A stretch of DNA of 64,000 nucleotides from positions 2,420,001 through 2,484,000 of the forward strand of contig NZ_CP018155.1 in NCBI RefSeq assembly GCF_001889045.1, read 5' to 3'. Positions within the stretch are counted from its first letter, which is position 1, and each line of letters opens with the position of its first letter. The translations under genes were made by a program, and so were the position numbers. The notes beneath the pieces are model-generated. The model saw nothing but the letters and a program-made list of their open reading frames with translations. It did not search any database and was not told the DNA's origin. This DNA is from Tenacibaculum todarodis (lineage in GTDB: Bacteria > Bacteroidota > Bacteroidia > Flavobacteriales > Flavobacteriaceae). Shown in pieces: positions 46,434-54,438 of this stretch.

Positions 46434-49265
46434 ATGAAAACTATCTATCAACTTTTAGTGTTGTTGATTTCAACAACACTATGTGCTCAAAATACTGCTA
46501 CTTCTACAGACGTTGTTCAAAATGCGTTAAAACAAAAAACAGCTTTAGCTAAAACATCACTTGTAAAAAACATTCCATTTAAAAATATTGGACCTACGGT
46601 TATGAGTGGTCGTGTGGTAGATGTTGATGTGAATCCTAATAATACAACAGAGTTTTATGTGGGTTATGCTTCTGGCGGATTGTGGTATACAAACAATAAC
46701 GGAACAACGCTTACGCCAGTTTTAGACAACTCGCCAACACAAAATGTGGGTGATATTGCTGTTGATTGGAATAGCGGAACTATTTGGGTAGGAACAGGAG
46801 AAAATAATTCTTCGCGTTCTAGTTATGCCGGAATTGGTATTTTAAAATCTACGGATAAAGGGAAAACTTGGGAAAATGTAGGTTTGCTAGACAGTCATCA
46901 TATTGGGCGAATTTTAATCAACCCAAAAAATCCAAATGAAGTTCTTGTTGGAGCTATTGGTCATTTATATTCTCCAAATTCCGAAAGAGGTATTTTTAAA
47001 ACCACTGATGGAGGAAAAACTTGGAGTAAAACATTATTTATTGATGAAAATACAGGAATTATAGATGTTGCAATAGCACCAGAAAATTTTAATATAATGT
47101 ATGCAGCTTCTTGGGAAAGAGAAAGAAAAGCTTGGAATTTTGATGGTGATGGAAAAAATTCTTCAATTTATAAATCTACAGATGCAGGTAATACTTGGAC
47201 TAAAATTTCTGATGAAAGCGGTTTTCCTGTTGGAGAAGGAGTTGGTAGAATTGGGTTAGCGGTTTTTAATGAAAACATTGTGTATGCTTTACATGATAGT
47301 CAATACCGAAGAAAATCCGAAGGCAAAAAAACAACATCTTTTAATTTTTCTAAAAAACAATTTGAAAATTTAAGTTCTGCCGATGTTTTAGCGTTAAGAA
47401 ACAAAACTTTAGATAATTATTTAAAAGCTTATGGTTTTCAAGAAAAATTTAGAGCAGAAAATGCAAAACAATTATTAAGACCTGGAGGTGTTAAGCCAAA
47501 AGAATTAATGACCTTTTTAGAAAATGAAATGGCTATTGCTTTTGAAGAACCAGTAATTGGTGCCGAAGTTTTTAAAACAACAGATGGTGGTAAAAATTGG
47601 AAAAAACAGCACACAAGTTATTTAGATGGTATTTATAGTTCTTATGGATATTATTTTGGTGAAATTAGAGTAGACTTACAAGATGAAAATAGTATTTATG
47701 TTTTAGGTGTTGGTATTATTAAATCTAAAGATGGAGGAAAAACATTTACGTCTATTAGCAGCGAAAACGTACATGCAGATCACCAAGCATTATGGGTAAA
47801 TCCTAAAAAATCAGGGCATTTAATTGAAGGAAATGATGGCGGTTTAAATATTTCTTATGATGATGGAGAAAATTGGATTAAATTAAACAATGCTGCCGTT
47901 GGACAATTTTATACGGTATATGCAGACAATCAAAAAAACTATAATGTGTATGGTGGTTTGCAAGATAACGGTGTTTGGTTTGGCCCTAATAACGCAAGAA
48001 TTGATAAAAGGTGGCATCAAACAGGTCAAAACCCATATAAATCAATTATGGGAGGAGACGGAATGCAGGTTCAGGTGGATGATAGAAATCCGAATATTGT
48101 GTATACAGGTTATCAATTTGGAAATTATTATCGTTTAAATCTAGAAACTGAGGAACAAGAATATATTCAACCAAAACCAAAAAAAGACGAAAAACCATAT
48201 CGTTTTAACTGGCAAACTCCAATTCATTTATCAAAACACAATCAAGATATTTTATATTTAGGAGGAAATAAATTACACCGTTCTTTAGATAAAGGAGATA
48301 ATTGGGAAGAAATTTCTGAAGATTTAACCGCTGGCGGAAAAGAAGGAAATGTAGCATACGGAACGTTAACCAGTATTTCTGAAAGTCCATTTCAATTTGG
48401 TTTAATTTATACAGGTTCAGATGACGGTTATATTAACATTACAAAGAACGGTGGTGGAAGCTGGACACGCATTTCTAATAATTTACCACAAAATTTTTGG
48501 GTTTCAAGAGTAATTGCCTCAAAATTTAAAAAAGAACGTGTGTATGCAACTTTAAACGGATATCGATTTGATGATTTTACAAGCTACGTTTATGTTTCTG
48601 AAGATTATGGACAAACATGGAAAAGTATAAGTAGTAACATACCAACAGCTGCTGTAAACGTTATAAAAGAAGATTCAGAAAACGAAAATGTGTTGTATTT
48701 GGGAACAGACAATGGTTTGTATGTTTCTTTTAATCAAGGAAATTCTTGGGAAATGTTTAGTAACAACTTACCTAATGTTGCTGTGCACGATTTGGTGATT
48801 CAGCCAACAGCAAAAGATTTAATTGTTGGTACGCACGGAAGAAGTATTTACAAGGCAAATATTGAAACTATACAAGGAGTTTCTGAAACTATTTTAGCAA
48901 AAAATACGCATCTTTTTTCAATAAATGATATTAAAAAAAGTAAAAGATGGGGAAGTTCTTGGAGTCAATGGAGACCAGCTAATACGCCTGAAATGATTAT
49001 TCCTTTTTATGTAAATTCTGATAAAGAGGTTACATTAGATGTTTTTTCTGAAAACATAAAAGTAAATACACTTACAGTAAATGCAGATAAGGGTTTTAAT
49101 GAGGCTAAGTTTGATGTTTCTTTTTCTGAAAAAGGAAGAAAAAAATATACTAAAAAGAATAAAGACACTGAAGTTGTAGCAGCGAAAAACAACGTGTTTT
49201 ATTTACCAAAAGGAAAGTACACCGTTAAATTAAATGGAGAAGCACAAGAGTTTGAAGTTAAATAA
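46434..49265 (+). CDS. Large exported BNR/VPS10-like beta-propeller protein
   Basis: A 943-residue protein with a signal peptide (MKTIYQLLVLLISTTLCAQ). At least ten BNR/Asp-box motifs recur: STDKGKTW near 140, TTDGGKTW near 190, STDAGNTW, TTDGGKNW, SKDGGKTF, SYDDGENW, SLDKGDNW, TKNGGGSW, SEDYGQTW and SFNQGNSW. These build sortilin/VPS10-type or sialidase-type propellers; probably two propellers are present. The catalytic residues of sialidases are not apparent, so a binding or scaffold role, or a glycosidase-like role, is open. The C-terminal 100 residues form a separate beta domain. Single gene. Confidence 0.88.
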   Translation: MKTIYQLLVLLISTTLCAQNTATSTDVVQNALKQKTALAKTSLVKNIPFKNIGPTVMSGRVVDVDVNPNNTTEFYVGYASGGLWYTNNNGTTLTPVLDNSPTQNVGDIAVDWNSGTIWVGTGENNSSRSSYAGIGILKSTDKGKTWENVGLLDSHHIGRILINPKNPNEVLVGAIGHLYSPNSERGIFKTTDGGKTWSKTLFIDENTGIIDVAIAPENFNIMYAASWERERKAWNFDGDGKNSSIYKSTDAGNTWTKISDESGFPVGEGVGRIGLAVFNENIVYALHDSQYRRKSEGKKTTSFNFSKKQFENLSSADVLALRNKTLDNYLKAYGFQEKFRAENAKQLLRPGGVKPKELMTFLENEMAIAFEEPVIGAEVFKTTDGGKNWKKQHTSYLDGIYSSYGYYFGEIRVDLQDENSIYVLGVGIIKSKDGGKTFTSISSENVHADHQALWVNPKKSGHLIEGNDGGLNISYDDGENWIKLNNAAVGQFYTVYADNQKNYNVYGGLQDNGVWFGPNNARIDKRWHQTGQNPYKSIMGGDGMQVQVDDRNPNIVYTGYQFGNYYRLNLETEEQEYIQPKPKKDEKPYRFNWQTPIHLSKHNQDILYLGGNKLHRSLDKGDNWEEISEDLTAGGKEGNVAYGTLTSISESPFQFGLIYTGSDDGYINITKNGGGSWTRISNNLPQNFWVSRVIASKFKKERVYATLNGYRFDDFTSYVYVSEDYGQTWKSISSNIPTAAVNVIKEDSENENVLYLGTDNGLYVSFNQGNSWEMFSNNLPNVAVHDLVIQPTAKDLIVGTHGRSIYKANIETIQGVSETILAKNTHLFSINDIKKSKRWGSSWSQWRPANTPEMIIPFYVNSDKEVTLDVFSENIKVNTLTVNADKGFNEAKFDVSFSEKGRKKYTKKNKDTEVVAAKNNVFYLPKGKYTVKLNGEAQEFEVK

Positions 49266-49318
49266 AATGTAACAATTTTAAGTTTTTACACTCTAATAAG
49301 TATACATAACTTTTAATT

Positions 49319-49531
49319 ATGAGTAAACCATTAAATTATACGTGTCCAAAATGTAATTCAAAAGACTATAAAGTTGGACAAATGCGTGCAACAGGAGGTT
49401 TTTGGACGAAGTTTTTTAACATTCAAAGTGAAAAATTTACAAGTGTTACCTGTAAAAGGTGTAGTTATACAGAGTTTTATAAAGCTCCAACTTCTGCATT
49501 AAGTAATATTTTTGATTTCTTTGGAAACTAA
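49319..49531 (+). CDS. Zinc-ribbon nucleic-acid-binding-like small protein
   Basis: A 70-residue protein with two Cys pairs (TCPKCNSKDY near residues 9-14 and TCKRCSYTEFY near 45-49) forming one zinc ribbon, with a hydrophobic middle (GGFWTKFFNIQ). It resembles the COG3478 group of predicted Zn-ribbon proteins. No catalytic function is known. The folB promoter overlaps its last codons. Confidence 0.8.
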   Translation: MSKPLNYTCPKCNSKDYKVGQMRATGGFWTKFFNIQSEKFTSVTCKRCSYTEFYKAPTSALSNIFDFFGN

Positions 49532-49549
49532 AAAACATTGATATATTTG
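49521..49549 (+). promoter_or_regulatory. Promoter of folB
   Basis: TTG (49521-49523), 18-base spacer, TATATTTG (49542-49549). Only 5 bases separate the -7 element from the ATG at 49555, so the start point should fall at or next to the ATG. Confidence 0.72.
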
Positions 49550-49554
49550 CCATT

Positions 49555-49911
49555 ATGGGAATTATACAAGTAAACAACATACGCCTTTTTTCTAACCATG
49601 GATGTTTAGATGAAGAAGAGAAAATTGGTTCAGAATATAGAGTTGATGTAGAAATAAAAGCATCTTTAAGAAAATCTTCTAAAACAGATAACTTAGTAGA
49701 TACGGTAGATTATGTGCATTTAAATCATATTGTAAAAGAAGAAATGGCAATACGATCGGAGTTACTAGAACACGTTGCAGAGCGCATTTTAACACGTTTT
49801 TTTAAAGAAATTAGAATGATACGAAGAGCAAAAGTTAGTGTTGCTAAAATAAATCCACCAATAGGCGGAAACGTAGCAGAAGTAGTTATTGTTTTAACAA
49901 AAAAGCGTTAA
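49555..49911 (+). CDS. folB: Dihydroneopterin aldolase
   Basis: A 118-residue enzyme of folate synthesis that splits 7,8-dihydroneopterin into 6-hydroxymethyldihydropterin and glycolaldehyde. Conserved features are IRLFSNHGCLDEEEKIGSEY near the N-terminus, TVDYVHLNHIVKEEM in the middle, LLEHVAERI with the pterin-binding Glu, and KINPPIGGNVAEV near the end. The length is standard. Single gene with a near-leaderless promoter. Confidence 0.94.
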   Translation: MGIIQVNNIRLFSNHGCLDEEEKIGSEYRVDVEIKASLRKSSKTDNLVDTVDYVHLNHIVKEEMAIRSELLEHVAERILTRFFKEIRMIRRAKVSVAKINPPIGGNVAEVVIVLTKKR

Positions 49912-49924
49912 AATTAAAAAATGC

Positions 49925-49954
49925 TTGTAATACTTGTAAATTTACGTAAATTTG
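49925..49954 (+). promoter_or_regulatory. Promoter of tRNA-Cys
   Basis: TTG (49925-49927), 19-base spacer, TAAATTTG (49947-49954), 42 bases before the mature tRNA. Confidence 0.7.
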
Positions 49955-49995
49955 CAATCCTTAAAACAGCTTGTTATTTGTTTTAAAACTTAAAA

Positions 49996-50066
49996 GGTGT
50001 CTTGGCCGAGTGGCTAGGCAATGGTTTGCAAAACCATGTACAGCGGTTCGAATCCGCTAGACACCT
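49996..50066 (+). tRNA. tRNA-Cys (GCA anticodon)
   Basis: Acceptor arms GGTGTCT and AGACACC pair perfectly, with U73 as discriminator, as expected for tRNA-Cys. The anticodon arm is ATGGT-TTGCAAA-ACCAT with anticodon GCA. The T arm is GCGG-TTCGAAT-CCGC. CCA is not encoded. It is the left border of the accessory island. Confidence 0.97.
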
Positions 50067-50080
50067 CAATTATTTTTAAT

Positions 50081-50118
50081 AAACCCTTGACTTTAAACTA
50101 GTTAAGGGTTTTTTATTT
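50081..50118 (+). terminator. Terminator after tRNA-Cys
   Basis: AAACCCTTGAC / GTTAAGGGTTT (one G-U pair) with a 9-base loop, followed by T residues. The sequence 50119-50248 beyond it holds no gene that I can recognise. Confidence 0.75.
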
Positions 50119-50248
50119 TATTTTTTACCCACGATTTTACCCGCATTAATAAAAAAGTATTATTTACTGTATCCTTTAATTAAATTGGAATAGAAGTTCT
50201 TATAGCAACAAAAGTAAAGAATATATACAGCTAAATAAATTTTTTAGA

Positions 50249-50494
50249 TTAATCTTCGTTAAACTTTATCAGTTCTGAAGGAGAAACTCCAAAAGCATCT
50301 GCAATTCTTTTAAGCATAGAAATTTTCATCTCTTGTTTACCTAATTCGTATTTTCTTAAGTTTTGAGCATCAATTTCAGCTTTAAACGCAATTTCTTCTA
50401 TGCTTAAATTATTTATTTTTCTTAATTCTCTAATATGTTTTCCTAATTCTATACAGAATATAGGTATTTCTTTTTTTCGTTTTCGCTTTAACAT
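50249..50494 (-). CDS. XRE-family helix-turn-helix regulator
   Basis: An 81-residue Cro/CI-type regulator. After a basic start (MLKRKRKKEIPIF) the HTH domain spans residues about 18-75: LGKHIRELRKINNLSIEEIA, FKAEIDAQNLRKYELGKQEM and RIADAFGVSPSELIKF. It is divergent from the 50597 operon. Its ATG lies 38 bases from a perfect inverted repeat that overlaps the other operon's promoter, so it is probably the repressor of that operon and of itself. Confidence 0.88.
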   Translation of the reverse strand: MLKRKRKKEIPIFCIELGKHIRELRKINNLSIEEIAFKAEIDAQNLRKYELGKQEMKISMLKRIADAFGVSPSELIKFNED

Positions 50495-50531
50495 AAATCA
50501 AAGGTGCTTACAATCAATTATATATAACCAA

Positions 50532-50573
50532 TTGTAAACAATGGGTTGTTTACAACCTTTTTATATATATTTG
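50532..50573 (+). promoter_or_regulatory. Operator-promoter region of the 50597 operon
   Basis: TTGTAAACAA-TGGG-TTGTTTACAA (50532-50555) is a perfect 10-base inverted repeat. The TTG at 50546-50548 of its right arm, 17 bases before TATATTTG (50566-50573), would be the -33 element. A further TTACAA lies at about 50509. Binding of the XRE protein here would block the promoter; the binding itself is inference. Confidence 0.65.
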
Positions 50574-50596
50574 CTTAAAATTTAAAAAATCTAAAC

Positions 50597-51790
50597 ATGA
50601 AAAAAGAAAGCTCTCAAGAATTAAAATACCAATCATTATCAAAAGGATTGGGAATAACAGGTTTGGTATTAGGTATTGTTACGTTATTAGTATCCTTTAT
50701 TCCATGTTTTGGCTTGTTTACTATTTTCTTTGGAATAATTGCAATATCAATTTCGCTGATAGGTTTGGTAATAACATTAAAGCATAACCATGAAAAAGGT
50801 TTAATTGTTGGGGCTTTAATAACTTCTTTATTGGGTTGTGGTATTGCTTATTCTCAATACGCTGCTATGAATGCTTTAGGTGACGAATTAATTAAAGAAG
50901 CAAATAAAACAATTGTAGAAAATGGAGGTGAACCAATAGATTTTAAGAAGAAAGAAACAAAACCTGTATCTACCGTAATAGTAGATGATGAGAGAAAAGC
51001 AAAAATTAAAAAGGTCAACTACTTTTCTGATAATTCTTCAGTAACAGGCGAAAATGGGATATCTTACAATTTAAAGGTGAAAAAGGTTGAAGTTGCTAGA
51101 AGAAAAATGTATGAATCTGAGGGAATAAATTATGTAAGTAGGTACGATAATATTTATATAACTATAAGTGCCTTTCATGTTGAAGAAGCATTTATGTTAT
51201 TTTCAAATGGTGAATTAAAAGAAACTGTTAATATAAAAGGTTATCTTCTTAAGTCTAGCAGAAGCGATGGGGATGGCTATGGTAAATATTGTAGCGATAG
51301 TTTTATATTTTATCCAGAATTAAACACTCAAACTACAAAGAAAAGCAGAATTGCTGATTTTACAGGTGCTAATTGTGGTATGGGTGAAGAAGTAAATAAT
51401 AGAGTGAAAAACGAAAGAATTAAAGCTGTTAAAGCTTCTGGAATTTTGAGCAACGAAGATATTAAACCAATAGAAAAAGTGTCGAAAATTGTAAATGTGG
51501 AAGCTCCAAAAACAGCATTAGTAGAAGAGGTTTCTGAAGAAAAAATTGAGGTTAATAAAATTTACAATATAACTGTCGATAATTTAAGAGTAAGAACAAG
51601 CCCAGATTTAGATGCAGAAAAAATTGAAAATCTTCCACTAGATACCAAAGTTGAATTTTTAAACCAAAAATCTGAGCAGAAAATAACTGTTACTATTAAA
51701 GGAAAGGAAATTGATGAGTATTGGTATAAAGTTAAAACACCTTCAGGAAATGTTGGATGGATTCATGGATGCTGTTTTGATAAAAATTAA
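50597..51790 (+). CDS. Membrane protein with C-terminal bacterial SH3 domain
   Basis: A 397-residue protein. Residues about 15-90 hold three hydrophobic helices (GLGITGLVLGIVTLLVSFIP, LFTIFFGIIAISISLIGLVI, GLIVGALITSLLGCGIAY) of the DUF4190 kind. A middle beta-rich region (about 130-275) has no recognised family. The C-terminus, from about 325, is an SH3_3-type domain (KIYNITVDNLRVRTSPDLDA, DEYWYKVKTPSGNVGWIHGC). Bacterial SH3 domains often bind cell wall, which fits the M15 peptidase encoded 2 bases downstream. Expression is probably controlled by the divergent XRE protein. Confidence 0.8.
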   Translation: MKKESSQELKYQSLSKGLGITGLVLGIVTLLVSFIPCFGLFTIFFGIIAISISLIGLVITLKHNHEKGLIVGALITSLLGCGIAYSQYAAMNALGDELIKEANKTIVENGGEPIDFKKKETKPVSTVIVDDERKAKIKKVNYFSDNSSVTGENGISYNLKVKKVEVARRKMYESEGINYVSRYDNIYITISAFHVEEAFMLFSNGELKETVNIKGYLLKSSRSDGDGYGKYCSDSFIFYPELNTQTTKKSRIADFTGANCGMGEEVNNRVKNERIKAVKASGILSNEDIKPIEKVSKIVNVEAPKTALVEEVSEEKIEVNKIYNITVDNLRVRTSPDLDAEKIENLPLDTKVEFLNQKSEQKITVTIKGKEIDEYWYKVKTPSGNVGWIHGCCFDKN

Positions 51791-51791
51791 A

Positions 51792-52547
51792 ATGAAAAGA
51801 ATTTTAATGCTTTTTATCATTATCTGTTCTTGTAAAGAACAAAAGAAAGTTGAAGAAATAGTCTCCAATATTTCAGTTTTTGTTCCTATAGAAGAAGAAA
51901 TTGAAAATCAATTCGATAAAAATTTTATTTTAGGAAAGTTTAATTACAGAAAGGATACTTCTTTTGTAAAAGTAAAAAAGATGCATTCTTCTAAAACTTT
52001 ATATATTAAAAGAGAAACTTATTTGTCGTTCGTTAGAATGTTTAATTCTGCAAAATTAGAAGGTATTAATTTAAAAATCATTTCAGGAACACGAAATTTC
52101 TACGAACAGAAATCAATTTGGGAAAGAAAATGGGAGCGGTATAAAAACTTGAAACCCATAAATAGAGCAAAAAAAATATTAGAATATAGCTCGATGCCTT
52201 CAACTTCTAGACATCACTGGGGAACTGATATAGACCTAAATAACCTCAACAATTCTTATTTTGATAAGGGGATAGGTAAGAAAGAATACGACTGGTTAGT
52301 AAAAAACGCAAATAAATATGGTTTTTTTCAGGTTTACGTATCCAAAGTAAATGGTCGAAAAGGTTATAATATAGAAAGATGGCATTGGTCTTATATTCCT
52401 TTATCTGGAGAGTATTTAAAACACTATAGAAAGAATATTAAAGTTGATGATATCAGTGGCTTTAAAGGATCTGAACTGTCAAAAGAGTTGGATGTAATTA
52501 ATGTATATGTGAATGGGGTTTCAAAACAATTAATTGAAGACAAATAG
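51792..52547 (+). CDS. M15-family (VanY-like) D-Ala-D-Ala carboxypeptidase, lipoprotein
   Basis: A 251-residue lipoprotein. The start is taken at the ATG of MKRILMLFIIICSCKEQ, because it begins a lipoprotein signal (Cys14); an upstream ATG in the same frame lies inside the preceding gene. The VanY zinc site is intact: STSRHHWGTDIDLNN (His and Asp ligands) and RWHWSYIPLSGEYL (Glu/His region). Such enzymes trim the last D-Ala from peptidoglycan peptides in the periplasm. The neighbouring SH3 membrane protein and the DUF2752-like protein suggest a small cell-wall-directed cassette. Confidence 0.88.
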   Translation: MKRILMLFIIICSCKEQKKVEEIVSNISVFVPIEEEIENQFDKNFILGKFNYRKDTSFVKVKKMHSSKTLYIKRETYLSFVRMFNSAKLEGINLKIISGTRNFYEQKSIWERKWERYKNLKPINRAKKILEYSSMPSTSRHHWGTDIDLNNLNNSYFDKGIGKKEYDWLVKNANKYGFFQVYVSKVNGRKGYNIERWHWSYIPLSGEYLKHYRKNIKVDDISGFKGSELSKELDVINVYVNGVSKQLIEDK

Positions 52548-52557
52548 AGCTTATTTA

Positions 52558-52878
52558 ATGATAAATATTTCTCTGATTGTTATATTTCTGATAGTTTTTA
52601 TTATTTTTTATAACTTTCAAATTTCTTGTTATTATAAAGAAAAGTACAATGTGATTTGTAAAACTTGTGGAATCACTAGAGATTTTAAATCTTTACTAGT
52701 TTTTGAAAGTGAAAATCTCATTAATCCTTTATCAAAAATTTATTTTTCTTTTTTCTTAAGTTTATTTCTGATGAGGTTTATGACTAGTTATCTCGTTTTA
52801 AGGAAAATAAAATACACGTTGATACTCGATTTACTCATTTCAATTTCTTTCTTTTTTTATATTTTATTGAAAATCTAA
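52558..52878 (+). CDS. Small membrane protein, DUF2752-like
   Basis: A 106-residue protein from the ATG at 52558; a TTG-started form would begin 8 codons earlier inside the M15 gene. It has an N-terminal helix (LIVIFLIVFIIFYNFQI), then ICKTCGITRDFKSLLVF, which resembles the CPxCGLTR motif of DUF2752 proteins, and two more hydrophobic helices (IYFSFFLSLFLMRFMTSYL, ILDLLISISFFFYILL). No function is known for DUF2752. Third gene of the XRE-controlled operon. Confidence 0.6.
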   Translation: MINISLIVIFLIVFIIFYNFQISCYYKEKYNVICKTCGITRDFKSLLVFESENLINPLSKIYFSFFLSLFLMRFMTSYLVLRKIKYTLILDLLISISFFFYILLKI

Positions 52879-52966
52879 TTTTTTGTAATGAGAAAAACAA
52901 ACAAAAAAAGGTCTTTTTTTAGTTGATAGATCCTTAATAATACTAATAATTAAAAATAATAAAATT

Positions 52967-53071
52967 ATGGATCAAAGAGATTTTTCAAACGAATTAATTT
53001 CCAGAATGATAAGTGACGGATGTCAGCTAATGTTTATTTGGATGAGAAAAAGAAGAAACATTTTAGATTAA
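52967..53071 (+). CDS. Predicted 34-residue peptide with its own terminator
   Basis: ATG at 52967 opens a 34-codon frame: MDQRDFSNELISRMISDGCQ, then LMFIWMRKRRNILD. The first part is polar and helical, the last part hydrophobic-basic, so it may bind a membrane or a partner protein. It is followed 3 bases later by a very strong terminator hairpin, which suggests that the stretch is really transcribed. No homologue is known to me. An untranslated small RNA is an alternative. Confidence 0.4.
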   Translation: MDQRDFSNELISRMISDGCQLMFIWMRKRRNILD

Positions 53072-53074
53072 GAG

Positions 53075-53111
53075 AAAATAAACCAGCCCAATATTTGGGC
53101 TGGTTTATTTT
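53075..53111 (+). terminator. Strong terminator after the 34-residue ORF
   Basis: AAAATAAACCAGCCCAA-TAT-TTGGGCTGGTTTATTTT, a perfect 17-base stem, able to work in both directions and so possibly also ending the leftward ImmA/IrrE operon. Confidence 0.9.
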
Positions 53112-53327
53112 ATTTGGTAAAATACCTCTTCCTGAAATATCTAAAAATTTCTTAATGAATGTCTCTGGGTTTATCATTTCATAGATTAACTCATCTGCGA
53201 TGATTTCTTCTGCTCTTTCTGTACTATTTTGTCCAAATGACTTTTTACTGGGATTCCATTGGAAGGTGCTTTTTAAGAAACTATAAAGAAATTGTTTCGA
53301 AGAAAATGTTTTTAGTTTATCTGGATT
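53112..53327 (-). other. Open frame continuing in phase after the ImmA/IrrE stop codon (possible lost C-terminus or gene remnant)
   Basis: After the TAA at 53328-53330 the same reading frame stays open for at least 72 codons: NPDKLKTFSSKQFLYSFLKS, TFQWNPSKKSFGQNSTERAE, EIIADELIYEMINPETFIKK and FLDISGRGILPNK. The composition is that of a real protein. No start codon precedes it apart from that of the ImmA/IrrE gene. It may be the original C-terminus cut off by a nonsense mutation, or the remnant of another gene. I do not recognise the family. Confidence 0.45.
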
Positions 53328-54140
53328 TTAATCTTCCCAAATTATACTAAATGTGTGTTTATTATTCATTAAGCAATGTTCGTAAAATGGTTTTTCAGCT
53401 TGGCTATCTTTCCAAATATTAAACCAATCCATAGCAAAAACTTTTTGAGTATTATTGAATTTTCTACCTAAATTAAAATACTCGCCAGCAACCGTATCTT
53501 CTGGAAGTCTATCTTTACCAAATTTCAAAAACTTAAAAGGAAAATCATTTGAAGACCAATACCATTTAATATTATTTTCATAAGCATAAACTACCATTAT
53601 TGGATGAGAGCCAATAGAACAAAACCTTAAAGCTGTAGCTGAAATACTGGTACCAAATTTTTTTGCTAATTCTTGTATTATTCTAAATTCAAATTTTTTA
53701 TTTGAACAATACTTTCTAAACCTAGATTCTGGCATTAATAGGCAGGAAGCAAAAAAGTCTGCTTGTCTTTCGGCTCTATTTCTACTTTTAAAACCTGTTA
53801 ATGAACAATGGCTTGGAGATAGTCCTTTTAATAGTGCATTTCGATGGTCATCTATAAAATAATGCCCTAATTCGTGACCAAAAGTAAAACGAGCTCTTTC
53901 TGAATAAGCATGACCTAATTTATCAATATTAATATAAATATGAAAGTTTCTATTGGAGCATTCTAATAAACCGTCAAATGCATCAGAATAGTTCCCAAAA
54001 CTATAAGGGATCTTTTTTCTTTCAGCTAAAATTATAGGGTCGATTTGACTGTCAGGAAAGTAATAATCTGAAATATCGCTTGCTAAATCATTTAAGTTAA
54101 CAACATCGTATTGAGAAAGAAAATCATTTTTTCGCTTCAT
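53328..54140 (-). CDS. ImmA/IrrE-family metallo-endopeptidase
   Basis: A 270-residue protein. The zinc site is FTFGHELGHYFIDDH (HELGH at 89-93) with the third ligand Glu in NRAERQADFFASCLLMPE near residue 124, the standard ImmA/IrrE layout. Family members cleave a repressor or antitoxin partner to switch on stress or mobile-element genes. There is no N-terminal HTH; the partner is therefore probably a separate protein, such as the 100-residue product whose gene overlaps by 17 bases. The stop is followed in frame by another 72 open codons. Third gene of the sigma factor operon. Confidence 0.88.
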   Translation of the reverse strand: MKRKNDFLSQYDVVNLNDLASDISDYYFPDSQIDPIILAERKKIPYSFGNYSDAFDGLLECSNRNFHIYINIDKLGHAYSERARFTFGHELGHYFIDDHRNALLKGLSPSHCSLTGFKSRNRAERQADFFASCLLMPESRFRKYCSNKKFEFRIIQELAKKFGTSISATALRFCSIGSHPIMVVYAYENNIKWYWSSNDFPFKFLKFGKDRLPEDTVAGEYFNLGRKFNNTQKVFAMDWFNIWKDSQAEKPFYEHCLMNNKHTFSIIWED

Positions 54141-54426
54141 TTTTATCTTTAATCATTTTTTCTCTTATTGCGTTTGTGATTTCTTTACCTTCTCTCGCTG
54201 CCATTGATAATGGAATGATAGCTTTATTTTCATTTAATTTTATTACTTTTTTTGTGACAGAAATTTCTTTACTTATTATATCTTCAATAGAAGACCACTC
54301 TTTAGGAGATTCAAAATCCTTTGTAAATTTATTTTCAAAAGCTATAATTTCTTCTTCAGATTGGGGCATTGAGTAACCAAATTTTTTCAATAGTTGTCCA
54401 ATATCTTTTTTGCTATTTGTTTCCAT
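54124..54426 (-). CDS. Small acidic/basic protein, possible partner of the ImmA/IrrE peptidase
   Basis: A 100-residue soluble protein. The N-terminal half is acidic and helical (IGQLLKKFGYSMPQSEEEII, FENKFTKDFESP), the C-terminal half basic (AAREGKEITNAIREKMIKDK). No family is recognised. The start lies 12 bases after the sigma factor stop and the 3' end overlaps the ImmA/IrrE gene. By analogy with other ImmA/IrrE loci it could be the cleaved partner, an anti-sigma factor, or an antitoxin; all three are inference from position. Confidence 0.7.
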   Translation of the reverse strand: METNSKKDIGQLLKKFGYSMPQSEEEIIAFENKFTKDFESPKEWSSIEDIISKEISVTKKVIKLNENKAIIPLSMAAREGKEITNAIREKMIKDKNEAKK

Positions 54427-54438
54427 TTTACTGAATTT

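Noticed and set aside
50119..50248. GGGTAAAATCGTGGGTAAA (minus strand) as the end of a tyrosine recombinase next to tRNA-Cys
   Set aside because: No integrase catalytic motif (R, HxxR, Y) is visible in any frame nearby; the similarity is only a few repeated bases.
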